DNA from: Candidatus Aphodoplasma excrementigallinarum
Lineage (GTDB): Bacteria; Bacillota; Clostridia; UBA1381; UMGS1253
Length of the DNA stretch: 6,105 bases
Reading direction: 5' to 3'
Assembly (NCBI GenBank): GCA_018713805.1
Contig: DVOF01000038.1
Coordinates: 1 to 6,105, forward strand
In this document: piece after piece, positions 1-5,175 of the stretch
How positions within the stretch are numbered: the stretch's first letter is position 1
Layout: each line of letters opens with the position of its first letter
The notes under the pieces: generated by a model
Database searches by the model: none
Told to the model about the DNA's origin: nothing
Seen by the model: the letters and a program-made list of their open reading frames with translations, nothing else
Program-made: the position numbers and the translations under genes

Positions 1-2
1 GC

Positions 3-251
3 CTATCAACTTTAACAGAAGAGGGATTATTTTCTGAAGATTTCCAATCTGCAAACAACGTACAGGAAGACGTAGCAAAATATGGCCTTGTTGATTTCAA
101 GGTAATTGCGGCGGATTTCTCAATGAAATGGTCAGAAAAGGCATTGACGCAAGTTCCTCAATGGGGAGATGGGCGGTATACCTGGTTTTTCCTGTGTGGT
201 AAAACCAGCAGCGAGGATAGCTGGAAGATCTATGAAGTATATTGGTATTGA
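3..251 (+). CDS. C-terminal part of an unrecognised protein (5' end outside window)
   Basis: An open frame enters from the left edge and runs 82 codons to a TGA at 249-251. No start codon is needed inside the window, because the gene begins upstream. The translation reads like real protein: mixed polar and acidic residues, then a C-terminal stretch rich in Trp, Tyr and Phe (about residues 59-82 of the visible part, containing YTWFFLCGK and ending in EVYWY), which looks like the last beta strands of a small alpha+beta domain. An intrinsic terminator 45 bases downstream supports a gene end here. I do not recognise the family; the aromatic final strand resembles ends of NTF2-like or lipoprotein-type domains, but this is only an impression. 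The first 240 bases have about 42% GC (102 of 240), clearly lower than the operon that follows, which may mean a different origin. Confidence 0.65.
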   Translation, partial: LSTLTEEGLFSEDFQSANNVQEDVAKYGLVDFKVIAADFSMKWSEKALTQVPQWGDGRYTWFFLCGKTSSEDSWKIYEVYWY

Positions 252-295
252 TGCGTGGGTGTTTAATTTTATAAATAATTTGTTAAAACGCGAAT

Positions 296-337
296 GCGGA
301 TTTTTAGTGGTTTATGCTGAAATCCGCTTTTTCTTTT
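296..337 (+). terminator. Rho-independent terminator after the partial gene
   Basis: A perfect 8-base stem, GCGGATTT at 296-303 with AAATCCGC at 320-327, has a 16-base loop and is followed directly by the T-rich tract TTTTTCTTTT (328-337). It sits 44 bases after the stop of the partial gene and before the promoter of the next operon, so it separates two transcription units. The loop is longer than usual, which may weaken it. Confidence 0.75.
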
Positions 338-368
338 CAATTTCTGCCGTGTTTTTTCCCGCCGCCCC

Positions 369-397
369 TTTACTTTCACGATTTAAAGTGTTATAAT
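369..397 (+). promoter_or_regulatory. Sigma-A-type promoter of the yerC-recD2-comF operon
   Basis: A perfect -10 box TATAAT (392-397) is preceded by TTTACT (369-374; four of six matches to TTGACA) at the optimal 17-base spacing. Transcription would begin near 404, giving a leader of about 24 bases before the ATG at 428. It is the only good promoter seen ahead of the four linked genes. Confidence 0.75.
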
Positions 398-414
398 GCA
401 GGCAGATAAGCCGA

Positions 415-422
415 AAGGGTGG
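415..422 (+). promoter_or_regulatory. Ribosome binding site that fixes the yerC-like start
   Basis: AAGGGTGG ends five bases before the ATG at 428. An in-frame GTG at 419 would add three residues but lies inside this Shine-Dalgarno sequence, so ATG 428 is the better start. Confidence 0.7.
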
Positions 423-427
423 AACGT

Positions 428-739
428 ATGAACGCAAAGCATAAAAAAATAGATACAAAAATGCTGATGGAATGTATCCTGTCGCTGAAAACGCCGGAGG
501 AATGCGAGGCGTTTTTCCTCGACCTGTGCACCATGAGCGAGCTGAGCGCCATGGTGCAGCGGCTTGAGGTGGCGCAGCTCCTGCGCCAGGACATGGTCTA
601 CAATGCGATCGTAGCAAAGACCGGCGCCTCAAGCGCGACGATCAGCCGCGTGGCGCGCTGCTTAAACTATGGCACGGGCGGCTACAGCCTCGCGCTTGAG
701 CGCGCGGAGCAGGAAATCGGCGCAAAGGATGGGGAATGA
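428..739 (+). CDS. yerC: YerC/YecD family TrpR-like transcriptional regulator
   Basis: This encodes 103 residues, the usual length for the YerC/YecD family, whose fold is that of the Trp repressor. The protein is expected to be a small all-helical dimer that binds DNA. The sequence tracks the family closely: an N-terminal helix with ILSLKTPEEC (residues 17-26), the dimer-helix region FFLDLCTMSEL (29-39), the QRLEVAQLLR segment (44-53), and a helix-turn-helix with TGASSATISRV (65-75) followed by the family signature RCLNYG (77-82). The target and any ligand are unknown; family members lack evidence for tryptophan binding, so it should not be called TrpR. It is the first gene of a four-gene operon and stops one base before the next start. 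As I recall, in Bacillus subtilis yerC lies just ahead of pcrB-pcrA-ligA, so linkage with a helicase is a shared theme. It could regulate its own operon. Confidence 0.93.
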   Translation: MNAKHKKIDTKMLMECILSLKTPEECEAFFLDLCTMSELSAMVQRLEVAQLLRQDMVYNAIVAKTGASSATISRVARCLNYGTGGYSLALERAEQEIGAKDGE

Positions 740-740
740 C

Positions 741-1496
741 ATGGACTGTTATCTGGACTTTGCCGCGCTCTACGACGGCCTGATTGCGGAGGATATCGAC
801 TACGGCGCCATGGCGGACTTTATCGAGTCGTGCTGGGCGCGCATGGGGGATAAGCCCTCCCTCGTCCTCGACCTCGCGTGCGGGACAGGCTCGCTGTGCA
901 GCATGCTTGCGCAGCGCGGCTACGACATGATCGGCGTGGACGCCTCGTGCGAGATGCTAAACGTCGCGCGCAGCAAAGACGATTCCATCCTGTATCTATG
1001 CCAGGACATGCGCGAATTTGAGTTATACGGCACGGTGGACGCCATCGTCTGCATGACTGACTCGCTCAACTATATCACCGATATAGACGACCTCGCGCAC
1101 GTGTTCGCGCTGGCGAACAATTACCTCAACCCGGGCGCGCCGTTTATTTTTGATATGAACTCGGCCTATAAGCTGGAGCATGTACTCGGCAACAACACCT
1201 ATACCTACGACAGCGAGCACGTCTACTATGTGTGGGAAAACGAATACGGCGTGGACGCAAGCCTGTGCGACTTCTATCTGACGTTTTTTGTGACGGAGGA
1301 CGGGGAGGCGTACCGCCGTTTTGACGAGCACCACGTCCAGCGCGCCTATACGCAGCAGGAGGTCACGGACGCGCTGCGGCGGGCGGGCTTTGTGGATGTG
1401 CAAGTATACAGCGCGTACAGCTTCGACGCGCCGCGCGCCGACAGCGAGCGGCTTTTATATATCGCCAGAACGGCAGGTGAAATGCATGGAGCATGA
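741..1496 (+). CDS. Class I SAM-dependent methyltransferase, YqeM-like
   Basis: The 251-residue product is a Rossmann-fold methyltransferase. Motif I, LVLDLACGTGSL (41-52), holds the glycine loop for S-adenosylmethionine. D67 in VIGVD-type context (IGVDAS, 64-69) is the acidic residue expected to bind the SAM ribose. QDMREF (88-93) carries the adenine-contacting Asp, and CMTDSLNYI (104-112) is the post-strand-4 motif. The N-terminal YLDFAALYDGL (4-14), the later DMNSAYKLEHV and the HVQRAYT segment near the C-terminus match the YqeM-like group, whose substrate is not established. I chose ATG 741 because GGGGA at 731-735 is well placed for it; ATG 729 would add four residues and overlap yerC but lacks a good binding site. 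The last 11 bases overlap recD2, suggesting coupled translation. The methyl acceptor could be a small molecule or tRNA; nothing here decides it. Confidence 0.93.
   Translation: MDCYLDFAALYDGLIAEDIDYGAMADFIESCWARMGDKPSLVLDLACGTGSLCSMLAQRGYDMIGVDASCEMLNVARSKDDSILYLCQDMREFELYGTVDAIVCMTDSLNYITDIDDLAHVFALANNYLNPGAPFIFDMNSAYKLEHVLGNNTYTYDSEHVYYVWENEYGVDASLCDFYLTFFVTEDGEAYRRFDEHHVQRAYTQQEVTDALRRAGFVDVQVYSAYSFDAPRADSERLLYIARTAGEMHGA
1475..1480 (+). promoter_or_regulatory. Ribosome binding site supporting the recD2 start at 1486
   Basis: AGGTGA ends five bases before ATG 1486. A second possible site, GGAG at 1488-1491, would instead serve ATG 1498 and shorten the protein by four residues. The longer form is preferred, but the choice is close. 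Confidence 0.5.
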
Positions 1497-3711
1497 GATG
1501 ACCGTCTTGGAAGGCATGGTCGAGGAGATTGTATATACGAATTACGCCAACGGGTACACCGTCTGCACGCTCGACGCGGACGGCGAGCCGGTCACGGCGA
1601 CGGGCTGTATGCCGTATCTGTCCGAGGGGGAGAGCGTGAAGCTGTCCGGAAGTTGGGTCACGCACCCGGAATACGGGCGGCAGTTCTCCGTCCGGCTCTA
1701 CGAAAAAGTACTGCCGACCACGTCGGCGGCGATTCTGCGCTACCTCGGCTCCGGCATTGTGAAGGGGATACGCCTCGCCACGGCGAAAAAGATCGTCGAC
1801 AAATTCGGCGACGATACGCTGACCGTGCTGGCGAGCGAACCGCACCGACTCGCACAGGTCAGCGGTATCAGCAAGGCAAAGGCCGCCGAAATCGGCGAGG
1901 CATACGCAAAACAGCAGAGCATATCGGGCACGGTGATGTTTTTGCAGCAGTACGGCATCGGGGCGCAGACGGCGCTGAAGGTCTACCGCCGGTTCGGCCA
2001 GGACGCGGTCGCCTACATCAAGGACGACCCGTACATCCTTGTCGACGAGGTGGGCGGCGTCAGCTTCAAAACGGTTGACCGTATTGCCTACGCCATGGGC
2101 GTGGGGGCGGAGAACCTGTCACGCCTGCGCGCAGGCGTAAAGTATGTACTGAATTATAACGCCCAGAACGGCGGCCACACCTACTTGCCTTTCGACGTGC
2201 TGCGTTCCACGGCGGCGCAGATGCTCGGCGTCAGCGAGGACGAGGCCGAGCGCGCAATCTATTCGCTCAGCGTGGAAAACGCCGTAATTTTGCAGGAAAT
2301 CGACGGCGTACAGGGCGTGTTTTTGGAAAAAATGTTTGCTGCGGAGGGTTACATCTGCCGGAAGGTGGGGCAGATGGCGCACAGGGCCGGCATTTTGCCG
2401 GTGTCCGAGGCGGCGCGCCTCGTGGACGAATGGGAGGCGGCGCACACGCTCACGCTGGCGGACGAGCAGCGCGAGGCGGTAACCGACGCGCTCAGCTCGC
2501 GCATTATGGTACTGACAGGCGGCCCCGGAACCGGAAAAACAACGATTGTAAATACGATTTTGGAAATCCTACAGCAAAAGGGCATTTCCATTGCGCTGAC
2601 GGCGCCGACCGGGCGCGCGGCGAAGCGCATGAGCGAGGTGACGGGCCTGCCGGCCAAGACGATTCACCGTCTTTTGGAGATTACTTTTACTGAAGACGAG
2701 GACTTCAAGCTGTTTGCGCGCGACGAGTCGAACCCGCTCGAGGAGGACGTCGTTATCGTCGACGAGTCGAGCATGGTCGACGTACTGCTCGGAAGCGCGC
2801 TGTTTAAAGCGCTCAAACCTACAGCGCACCTGATTCTGGTCGGCGACGCGGACCAGCTCCCGCCCGTCGGCGCGGGCAACATGCTCGGCGACCTGATTGC
2901 GAGCGGCGCGGTCAAGACGGTGCGCCTGAGCAAAATCTTCCGTCAGGCCGCACAGAGCATGATTGTCCAGAACGCGCACCGCATCATCGGCGGGGAGGAA
3001 CCAATCCTCAACGCCGAAGGGTCGGACTTTTACTTTGTGGCGCGCGGCAGCACGGACACAATTGCCGCGGCGGTGGCGCAGCTTTGCCAGACGCGCCTGC
3101 CGCAGGCGTACGGCTACGACCCGATGAAGCAGATACAGGTGCTTTCGCCCATGAAAAAAGGCCCCGCCGGGGTGCGGAACCTCAACAAACTGCTCCAGCA
3201 GAGCCTCAACCCGCCGTCGCCGGACAAGGCCGAGCGCAAGGCGGGGGAACGTATTCTTCGCGAGGGCGACCGCGTCATGCAGATCAAAAACAACTACGAC
3301 CTCATGTGGACGCCGGACGACGGCGGGGAGCCGGGCGCGGGCGTGTTCAACGGCGACATGGGCTTTATTGAGGAGATCGACCTTTTGGGCAAGCGGCTCA
3401 CGGTCAAATACGACGACAAGCGCGTCGACTACACGTTCGACATGTTAGAGGAGTTAGAGCTGGCCTACGCCGTCACGGTACACAAAAGCCAGGGGAGCGA
3501 GTTTGATGTGGTCGTCATGCCGGTCTTTAGCGCCGCGCCCATGCTGATGAAGCGCAACCTGCTTTACACGGCGGTCACGCGCGCAAAGCAGTTTGTCGTC
3601 CTCGTCGGGAGCGTGGCGGCAATCCGCACCATGGTCGCGTCCGACAGCGAAGCGAAACGATATACTTCGATAAGGTGGAAATTGGAACATGAAGAAGAAA
3701 AGAATGCTTGA
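1486..3711 (+). CDS. recD2: RecD2 (RecD-like) superfamily 1B DNA helicase
   Basis: The 741-residue protein is an ATP-driven 5'-to-3' DNA helicase of the RecD2 type, found in bacteria lacking RecBCD as an independent repair and replication-support enzyme. Domain order is typical: an N-terminal beta-rich OB-like domain (about 6-82), helix-hairpin-helix units (about 87-138 with SGISKAKAAE, and 152-205), then two RecA-like motor domains. Visible motor motifs are Walker A GGPGTGKTT (345-353, K351), motif Ia APTGRAAKRM (373-382), Walker B IVDESSM (424-430, D426 and E427), motif III GDADQLPPVG (453-462), FRQ with Arg 486 (motif IV), LSPMKKG (553-559), the GDRVMQIKNNYD and VFNGDMG segment before the SH3-like insert, motif V/VI VHKSQGSEFD (665-674) and YTAVTRAK (694-701, arginine finger R699). 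Length and motifs are complete, so it should be active. It overlaps the methyltransferase by 11 bases and comF by 23, so all are likely expressed together. Confidence 0.97.
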   Translation: MEHEMTVLEGMVEEIVYTNYANGYTVCTLDADGEPVTATGCMPYLSEGESVKLSGSWVTHPEYGRQFSVRLYEKVLPTTSAAILRYLGSGIVKGIRLATAKKIVDKFGDDTLTVLASEPHRLAQVSGISKAKAAEIGEAYAKQQSISGTVMFLQQYGIGAQTALKVYRRFGQDAVAYIKDDPYILVDEVGGVSFKTVDRIAYAMGVGAENLSRLRAGVKYVLNYNAQNGGHTYLPFDVLRSTAAQMLGVSEDEAERAIYSLSVENAVILQEIDGVQGVFLEKMFAAEGYICRKVGQMAHRAGILPVSEAARLVDEWEAAHTLTLADEQREAVTDALSSRIMVLTGGPGTGKTTIVNTILEILQQKGISIALTAPTGRAAKRMSEVTGLPAKTIHRLLEITFTEDEDFKLFARDESNPLEEDVVIVDESSMVDVLLGSALFKALKPTAHLILVGDADQLPPVGAGNMLGDLIASGAVKTVRLSKIFRQAAQSMIVQNAHRIIGGEEPILNAEGSDFYFVARGSTDTIAAAVAQLCQTRLPQAYGYDPMKQIQVLSPMKKGPAGVRNLNKLLQQSLNPPSPDKAERKAGERILREGDRVMQIKNNYDLMWTPDDGGEPGAGVFNGDMGFIEEIDLLGKRLTVKYDDKRVDYTFDMLEELELAYAVTVHKSQGSEFDVVVMPVFSAAPMLMKRNLLYTAVTRAKQFVVLVGSVAAIRTMVASDSEAKRYTSIRWKLEHEEEKNA

Positions 3712-4423
3712 CCGAATCTTAGACGTTTTCTATCCGCCGGCGTGCATGTTCTGCAAAAGGCCGCTCTCGCCAAGCGACGACGAGCCGTACTGCCGGGACT
3801 GCATGGCGCATTTGCCGTTTACGAAAAACTACGGCTGTTTCGACGCGTTCGGCGGCGCGGCGTACCTGATTGCGCCGTTTTTCTACGAAGGCGGCGTCAA
3901 GCGTGCGCTCCACGATTTGAAATTCAAGTCCAAATTTGAAAACGCAAAGGTACTCGCCCTGTTTTTGGCCGGGTATCTGGAAAACAATCCGGAAGCGAAG
4001 CGGGCCGACGTTGTCGTTCCCGTCCCGCTGTCTAAGAAAAGTTACATAAAACGCGGCTTTAACCAGTCTGTGCTGCTATCACGCACCGTCTGCGAGCGGC
4101 TCGGCCTTCCGCTCGACGAGGATGCGCTTACAAAGGTGCGCGAAACAAAACGCCAAAGCACCCTGCGCAATTTTGAAGCGCGTGCAAGCAATGTGCTTGG
4201 CGCGTTTTCCTGCACCAGCGACCTGTCCGGCAAAACCGTTCTGCTCATAGACGATATCTATACGACCGGCATGACCGTCTACAACTGTGCCCAGGCGCTG
4301 TCCGACGCAGGCGCCGCGAAGGTCATCGCCGCCACGGTTGCCAACGCGCACAAGGAAATCGGCTATTCGGCCCACGATTATAAGGGGTCGCGCCTTGTGT
4401 TTGGGAAAGGGCGGGCAGACTAA
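3689..4423 (+). CDS. comF: ComF family protein (double zinc ribbon plus phosphoribosyltransferase domain)
   Basis: The 244-residue product has normal ComF-family length. The N-terminus holds a four-cysteine zinc ribbon: C19-x2-C22 and C35-x2-C38. The rest is a type I phosphoribosyltransferase fold. It has VVPVPLSKKSYIKRGFNQ (RGFNQ at 122-126) and the PRPP-binding loop VLLIDDIYTTGMT (184-196, acidic pair D188-D189). ComFC/ComF proteins are needed for DNA transformation in several bacteria, where they act inside the cell on incoming single-stranded DNA with the ComFA translocase; the exact reaction is unresolved. No comFA is adjacent here; RecD2 is the neighbouring helicase instead. The start ATG 3689 has AAGGTGG at 3672-3678, ten bases away, inside recD2; ATG 3704 is an alternative but would drop basic residues only. 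The stop codon interlocks with that of the convergent small gene. Confidence 0.95.
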   Translation: MKKKRMLDRILDVFYPPACMFCKRPLSPSDDEPYCRDCMAHLPFTKNYGCFDAFGGAAYLIAPFFYEGGVKRALHDLKFKSKFENAKVLALFLAGYLENNPEAKRADVVVPVPLSKKSYIKRGFNQSVLLSRTVCERLGLPLDEDALTKVRETKRQSTLRNFEARASNVLGAFSCTSDLSGKTVLLIDDIYTTGMTVYNCAQALSDAGAAKVIAATVANAHKEIGYSAHDYKGSRLVFGKGRAD

Positions 4424-4602
4424 TCGGAAACCGTTTCGTCCTTTTTGTTCTTATTTGCTTTTTCGACGTGCTTGCGCAAGAGTAGGTTGATGTATTGCGA
4501 AAAGGAACGATAGTCGCTTTTGCTTAATTTTTTTATTTCTTCAAAAACGTCCTCATCCAATGTAATACTCACCCTTGTTTTTGGCGGCGCGTCCCGTTTC
4601 AT
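4420..4602 (-). CDS. Small ribbon-helix-helix DNA-binding protein
   Basis: The predicted 60-residue protein has the pattern of the MetJ/Arc/CopG fold: a short basic strand TRVSITLD (9-16) with alternating residues that would enter the DNA major groove as a dimer, helix A EDVFEEIKKLSKSD (17-30) and helix B SFSQYINLLLRKHVEKA (33-49), then a charged Lys-rich tail. Proteins of this type are dimeric repressors, often antitoxins or plasmid and phage regulators. No toxin gene sits beside it, so an orphan regulator is more likely. ATG 4602 is chosen because GGGGGA (4614-4609) lies six bases upstream; an in-frame TTG at 4656 would add 18 residues but has no clear binding site. The gene converges on comF with a 4-base overlap of stop codons. 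One internal 60-base stretch (4441-4500) is 40% GC, lower than the neighbours. Confidence 0.8.
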   Translation of the reverse strand: MKRDAPPKTRVSITLDEDVFEEIKKLSKSDYRSFSQYINLLLRKHVEKANKNKKDETVSD

Positions 4603-4608
4603 GTCCCA

Positions 4609-4614
4609 TCCCCC
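4609..4614 (-). promoter_or_regulatory. Ribosome binding site of the ribbon-helix-helix gene
   Basis: On the minus strand GGGGGA precedes ATG 4602 by six bases. It favours the 60-residue form over the TTG-initiated 78-residue reading. Confidence 0.55.
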
Positions 4615-4620
4615 GTTTCT

Positions 4621-4650
4621 TTCAAAATTGTCATCTCTGTTCTTTGTCAA
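4621..4650 (-). promoter_or_regulatory. Possible promoter of the ribbon-helix-helix gene (weak)
   Basis: On the minus strand a perfect TTGACA lies at 4650-4645. At 17 to 18 bases downstream only poor -10 boxes (TTTTGA or TTTGAA, 4627-4621) are found, and the resulting leader would be very short. A perfect TATAAT at 4752-4747 on the same strand is an alternative, but lacks a -35 box (CAAAAA at the right spacing) and would transcribe through the GC-rich hairpins. Confidence 0.25.
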
Positions 4651-4667
4651 ATACAAATTTTGCGTAG

Positions 4668-4695
4668 GGAACGGCCTCCGGCCGTTCCGTTTTTT
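4668..4695 (+). terminator. Rho-independent terminator of the yerC-recD2-comF operon
   Basis: A perfect 9-base stem, GGAACGGCC (4668-4676) with GGCCGTTCC (4680-4688), has a 3-base TCC loop and is followed by G and six T's (4690-4695). It works only in the + direction, since the minus strand has no T run after the stem. It is 245 bases after the comF stop, on the far side of the convergent small gene. The hairpin may also be part of a dispersed intergenic repeat. Confidence 0.7.
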
Positions 4696-4713
4696 GGGTG
4701 GCGCAGAGGCCGA

Positions 4714-4733
4714 GGGCGGCGCGGCGGCCGCCC
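4714..4733. repeat. GC-rich palindrome cluster
   Basis: Arms GGGCGGC (4714-4720) and GCCGCCC (4727-4733) are perfectly complementary around a 6-base loop. A second, alternative fold is the 10-base perfect palindrome GGCGGCCGCC (4723-4732). There is no T run on either side, so this is not an ordinary terminator. Together with the hairpin at 4668-4688 it makes a block of strong structure in otherwise non-coding DNA. Confidence 0.7.
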
Positions 4734-4774
4734 GTTACAGCCCCACATTATAATACATCCTCTCAAAAATTTTT

Positions 4775-4829
4775 GTTTTTGGTATCATTTGGTACCATAA
4801 ATTTTTTTGCTCCCATACCATCCAAAAAC
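4775..4829. repeat. Tandem 10-base repeat, palindrome and flanking inverted repeat; possible operator
   Basis: TTTGGTATCA (4778-4787) is followed immediately by TTTGGTACCA (4788-4797), a tandem pair with one difference. The second copy contains the perfect palindrome TGGTACCA (4790-4797). A further TGGTAT is on the minus strand at 4820-4815. Outer arms GTTTTTGG (4775-4782) and CCAAAAAC (4822-4829) are perfectly complementary. This gives four TGGTA(T/C) half sites within 41 bases, between the ribbon-helix-helix gene and the spore gene. Repeated short half sites are typical of operators for such regulators; the link is my inference. Confidence 0.5.
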
Positions 4830-4833
4830 TGCT

Positions 4834-4862
4834 TGTATGATTTTTTCTTCAGGCGCATAAAA
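4834..4862 (+). promoter_or_regulatory. Possible sporulation (sigma-G-type) promoter of the spore protein gene
   Basis: Genes for alpha/beta spore proteins are normally read by sigma-G in the forespore. TGTATG (4834-4839) resembles the -35 element and CATAAAA (4856-4862) the CATnnTA -10 element with one mismatch. The spacing is 16 bases, shorter than the usual 17 to 18. Transcription would start near 4869, about 40 bases before the ATG. This is a tentative call. Confidence 0.3.
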
Positions 4863-4908
4863 TAACGCCATAGGAACCACAAAAATCTCATACAAGGGAG
4901 AAGATAAC

Positions 4909-5142
4909 ATGTCAAAGAATTACCGCAAAAGCAGGCTGATGCACCCGGAGTGCTACGACGCAATGCAGAAGTTTAAAATAGAGTGTGCGACGGACATCGG
5001 CCGGCTCCAGTTCTGCAAGGAGAACAACGACCACTACAAGGGCGAGCAAAGCGCGCGCCAGAACGGCAGCGAGGGCGGCCCCATCGGCGGCGAGATGGTA
5101 AAGCGCATGATCGCCTCGTACGAACAGGGCTTAAACGGCTAA
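4909..5142 (+). CDS. Alpha/beta-type small acid-soluble spore protein
   Basis: The 77-residue protein matches the two conserved blocks of alpha/beta-type SASPs, which coat spore DNA and protect it from UV and chemical damage, then are degraded at germination by the GPR protease. Block one, DAMQKFKIECATDIG (17-31), aligns with the usual ...LxxxKxEIAxEfG segment, so the GPR cleavage site should be E25-C26. Block two, SARQNGSEGGPIGGEMVKRMIASYE (48-72), aligns with the glycine-rich DNA-binding helix region; four extra residues appear near GSEGGPIGG. Three cysteines (15, 26, 36) are odd, since well-known members have none or few. AAGGGAG (4894-4900 region) sits eight bases before ATG 4909, a good ribosome site. 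The gene stands alone with its own leader and terminator, as is common for ssp genes. Confidence 0.88.
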   Translation: MSKNYRKSRLMHPECYDAMQKFKIECATDIGRLQFCKENNDHYKGEQSARQNGSEGGPIGGEMVKRMIASYEQGLNG

Positions 5143-5175
5143 AAAACAGGCTTCCGGTCGGAAGCCTGTTTTTTT
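5141..5175. terminator. Bidirectional terminator shared by the spore protein gene and metA
   Basis: CAGGCTTCC (5147-5155) pairs perfectly with GGAAGCCTG (5160-5168) around a GGTC loop. A6 on the left (5141-5146) and T7 on the right (5169-5175) extend the stem and supply a T run for both directions. Both stop codons (5140-5142 on +, 5176-5174 on -) lie within or at the edge of it. Confidence 0.9.

Larger units (their letters stand above)
4603..4908. other. Structured intergenic region between the divergent small gene and the spore protein gene
   Basis: These 306 bases hold no gene I can support. In order along the + strand they contain the leader of the minus-strand gene, the comF terminator hairpin, a 73% GC block (44 of 60 bases in 4681-4740) with nested palindromes, and then a sudden change to 30% GC (18 of 60 in 4741-4800) with tandem and inverted repeats, ending in the spore gene leader. 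A 31-codon minus-strand frame (4858-4763) is present but has no ribosome binding site. Confidence 0.6.

Noticed and set aside
182..208. Inverted repeat CTGGTTTT (182-189) / AAAACCAG (201-208)
   Set aside because: It is a perfect 8-base stem but lies inside the partial coding frame and is not followed by a T run, so it is not a terminator. The real one is at 296-337.
1321..1485. Extended N-terminus for RecD2 beginning at 1321
   Set aside because: The extra 55 codons overlap the methyltransferase coding sequence and read as shadow sequence; the conserved RecD2 start follows a good ribosome binding site near 1486.
1363..1845. A 160-codon minus-strand frame across the methyltransferase/recD2 junction
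   Set aside because: It overlaps two certain genes on the opposite strand and its composition is Arg-rich shadow translation.
4420..4602. Toxin-antitoxin module built on the ribbon-helix-helix protein
   Set aside because: Ribbon-helix-helix proteins are often antitoxins, but no toxin-like frame is adjacent on the same strand either upstream (4603-4908) or downstream, where comF converges.
4749..4754. TATAAT on the + strand as a promoter for the spore gene
   Set aside because: No -35 box is present at 16 to 18 bases (the sequence there is GC-rich), and the distance to the gene is about 150 bases. The overlapping ATTATAAT also gives a TATAAT on the minus strand, so this may be chance in AT-rich DNA.
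4763..4858. A 31-codon minus-strand frame starting MRLKKKSYKQF
   Set aside because: The peptide looks loosely protein-like, but there is no ribosome binding site before its ATG, it overlaps the spore gene promoter region and repeats, and it matches nothing I know. It could be a remnant, but I cannot support it.
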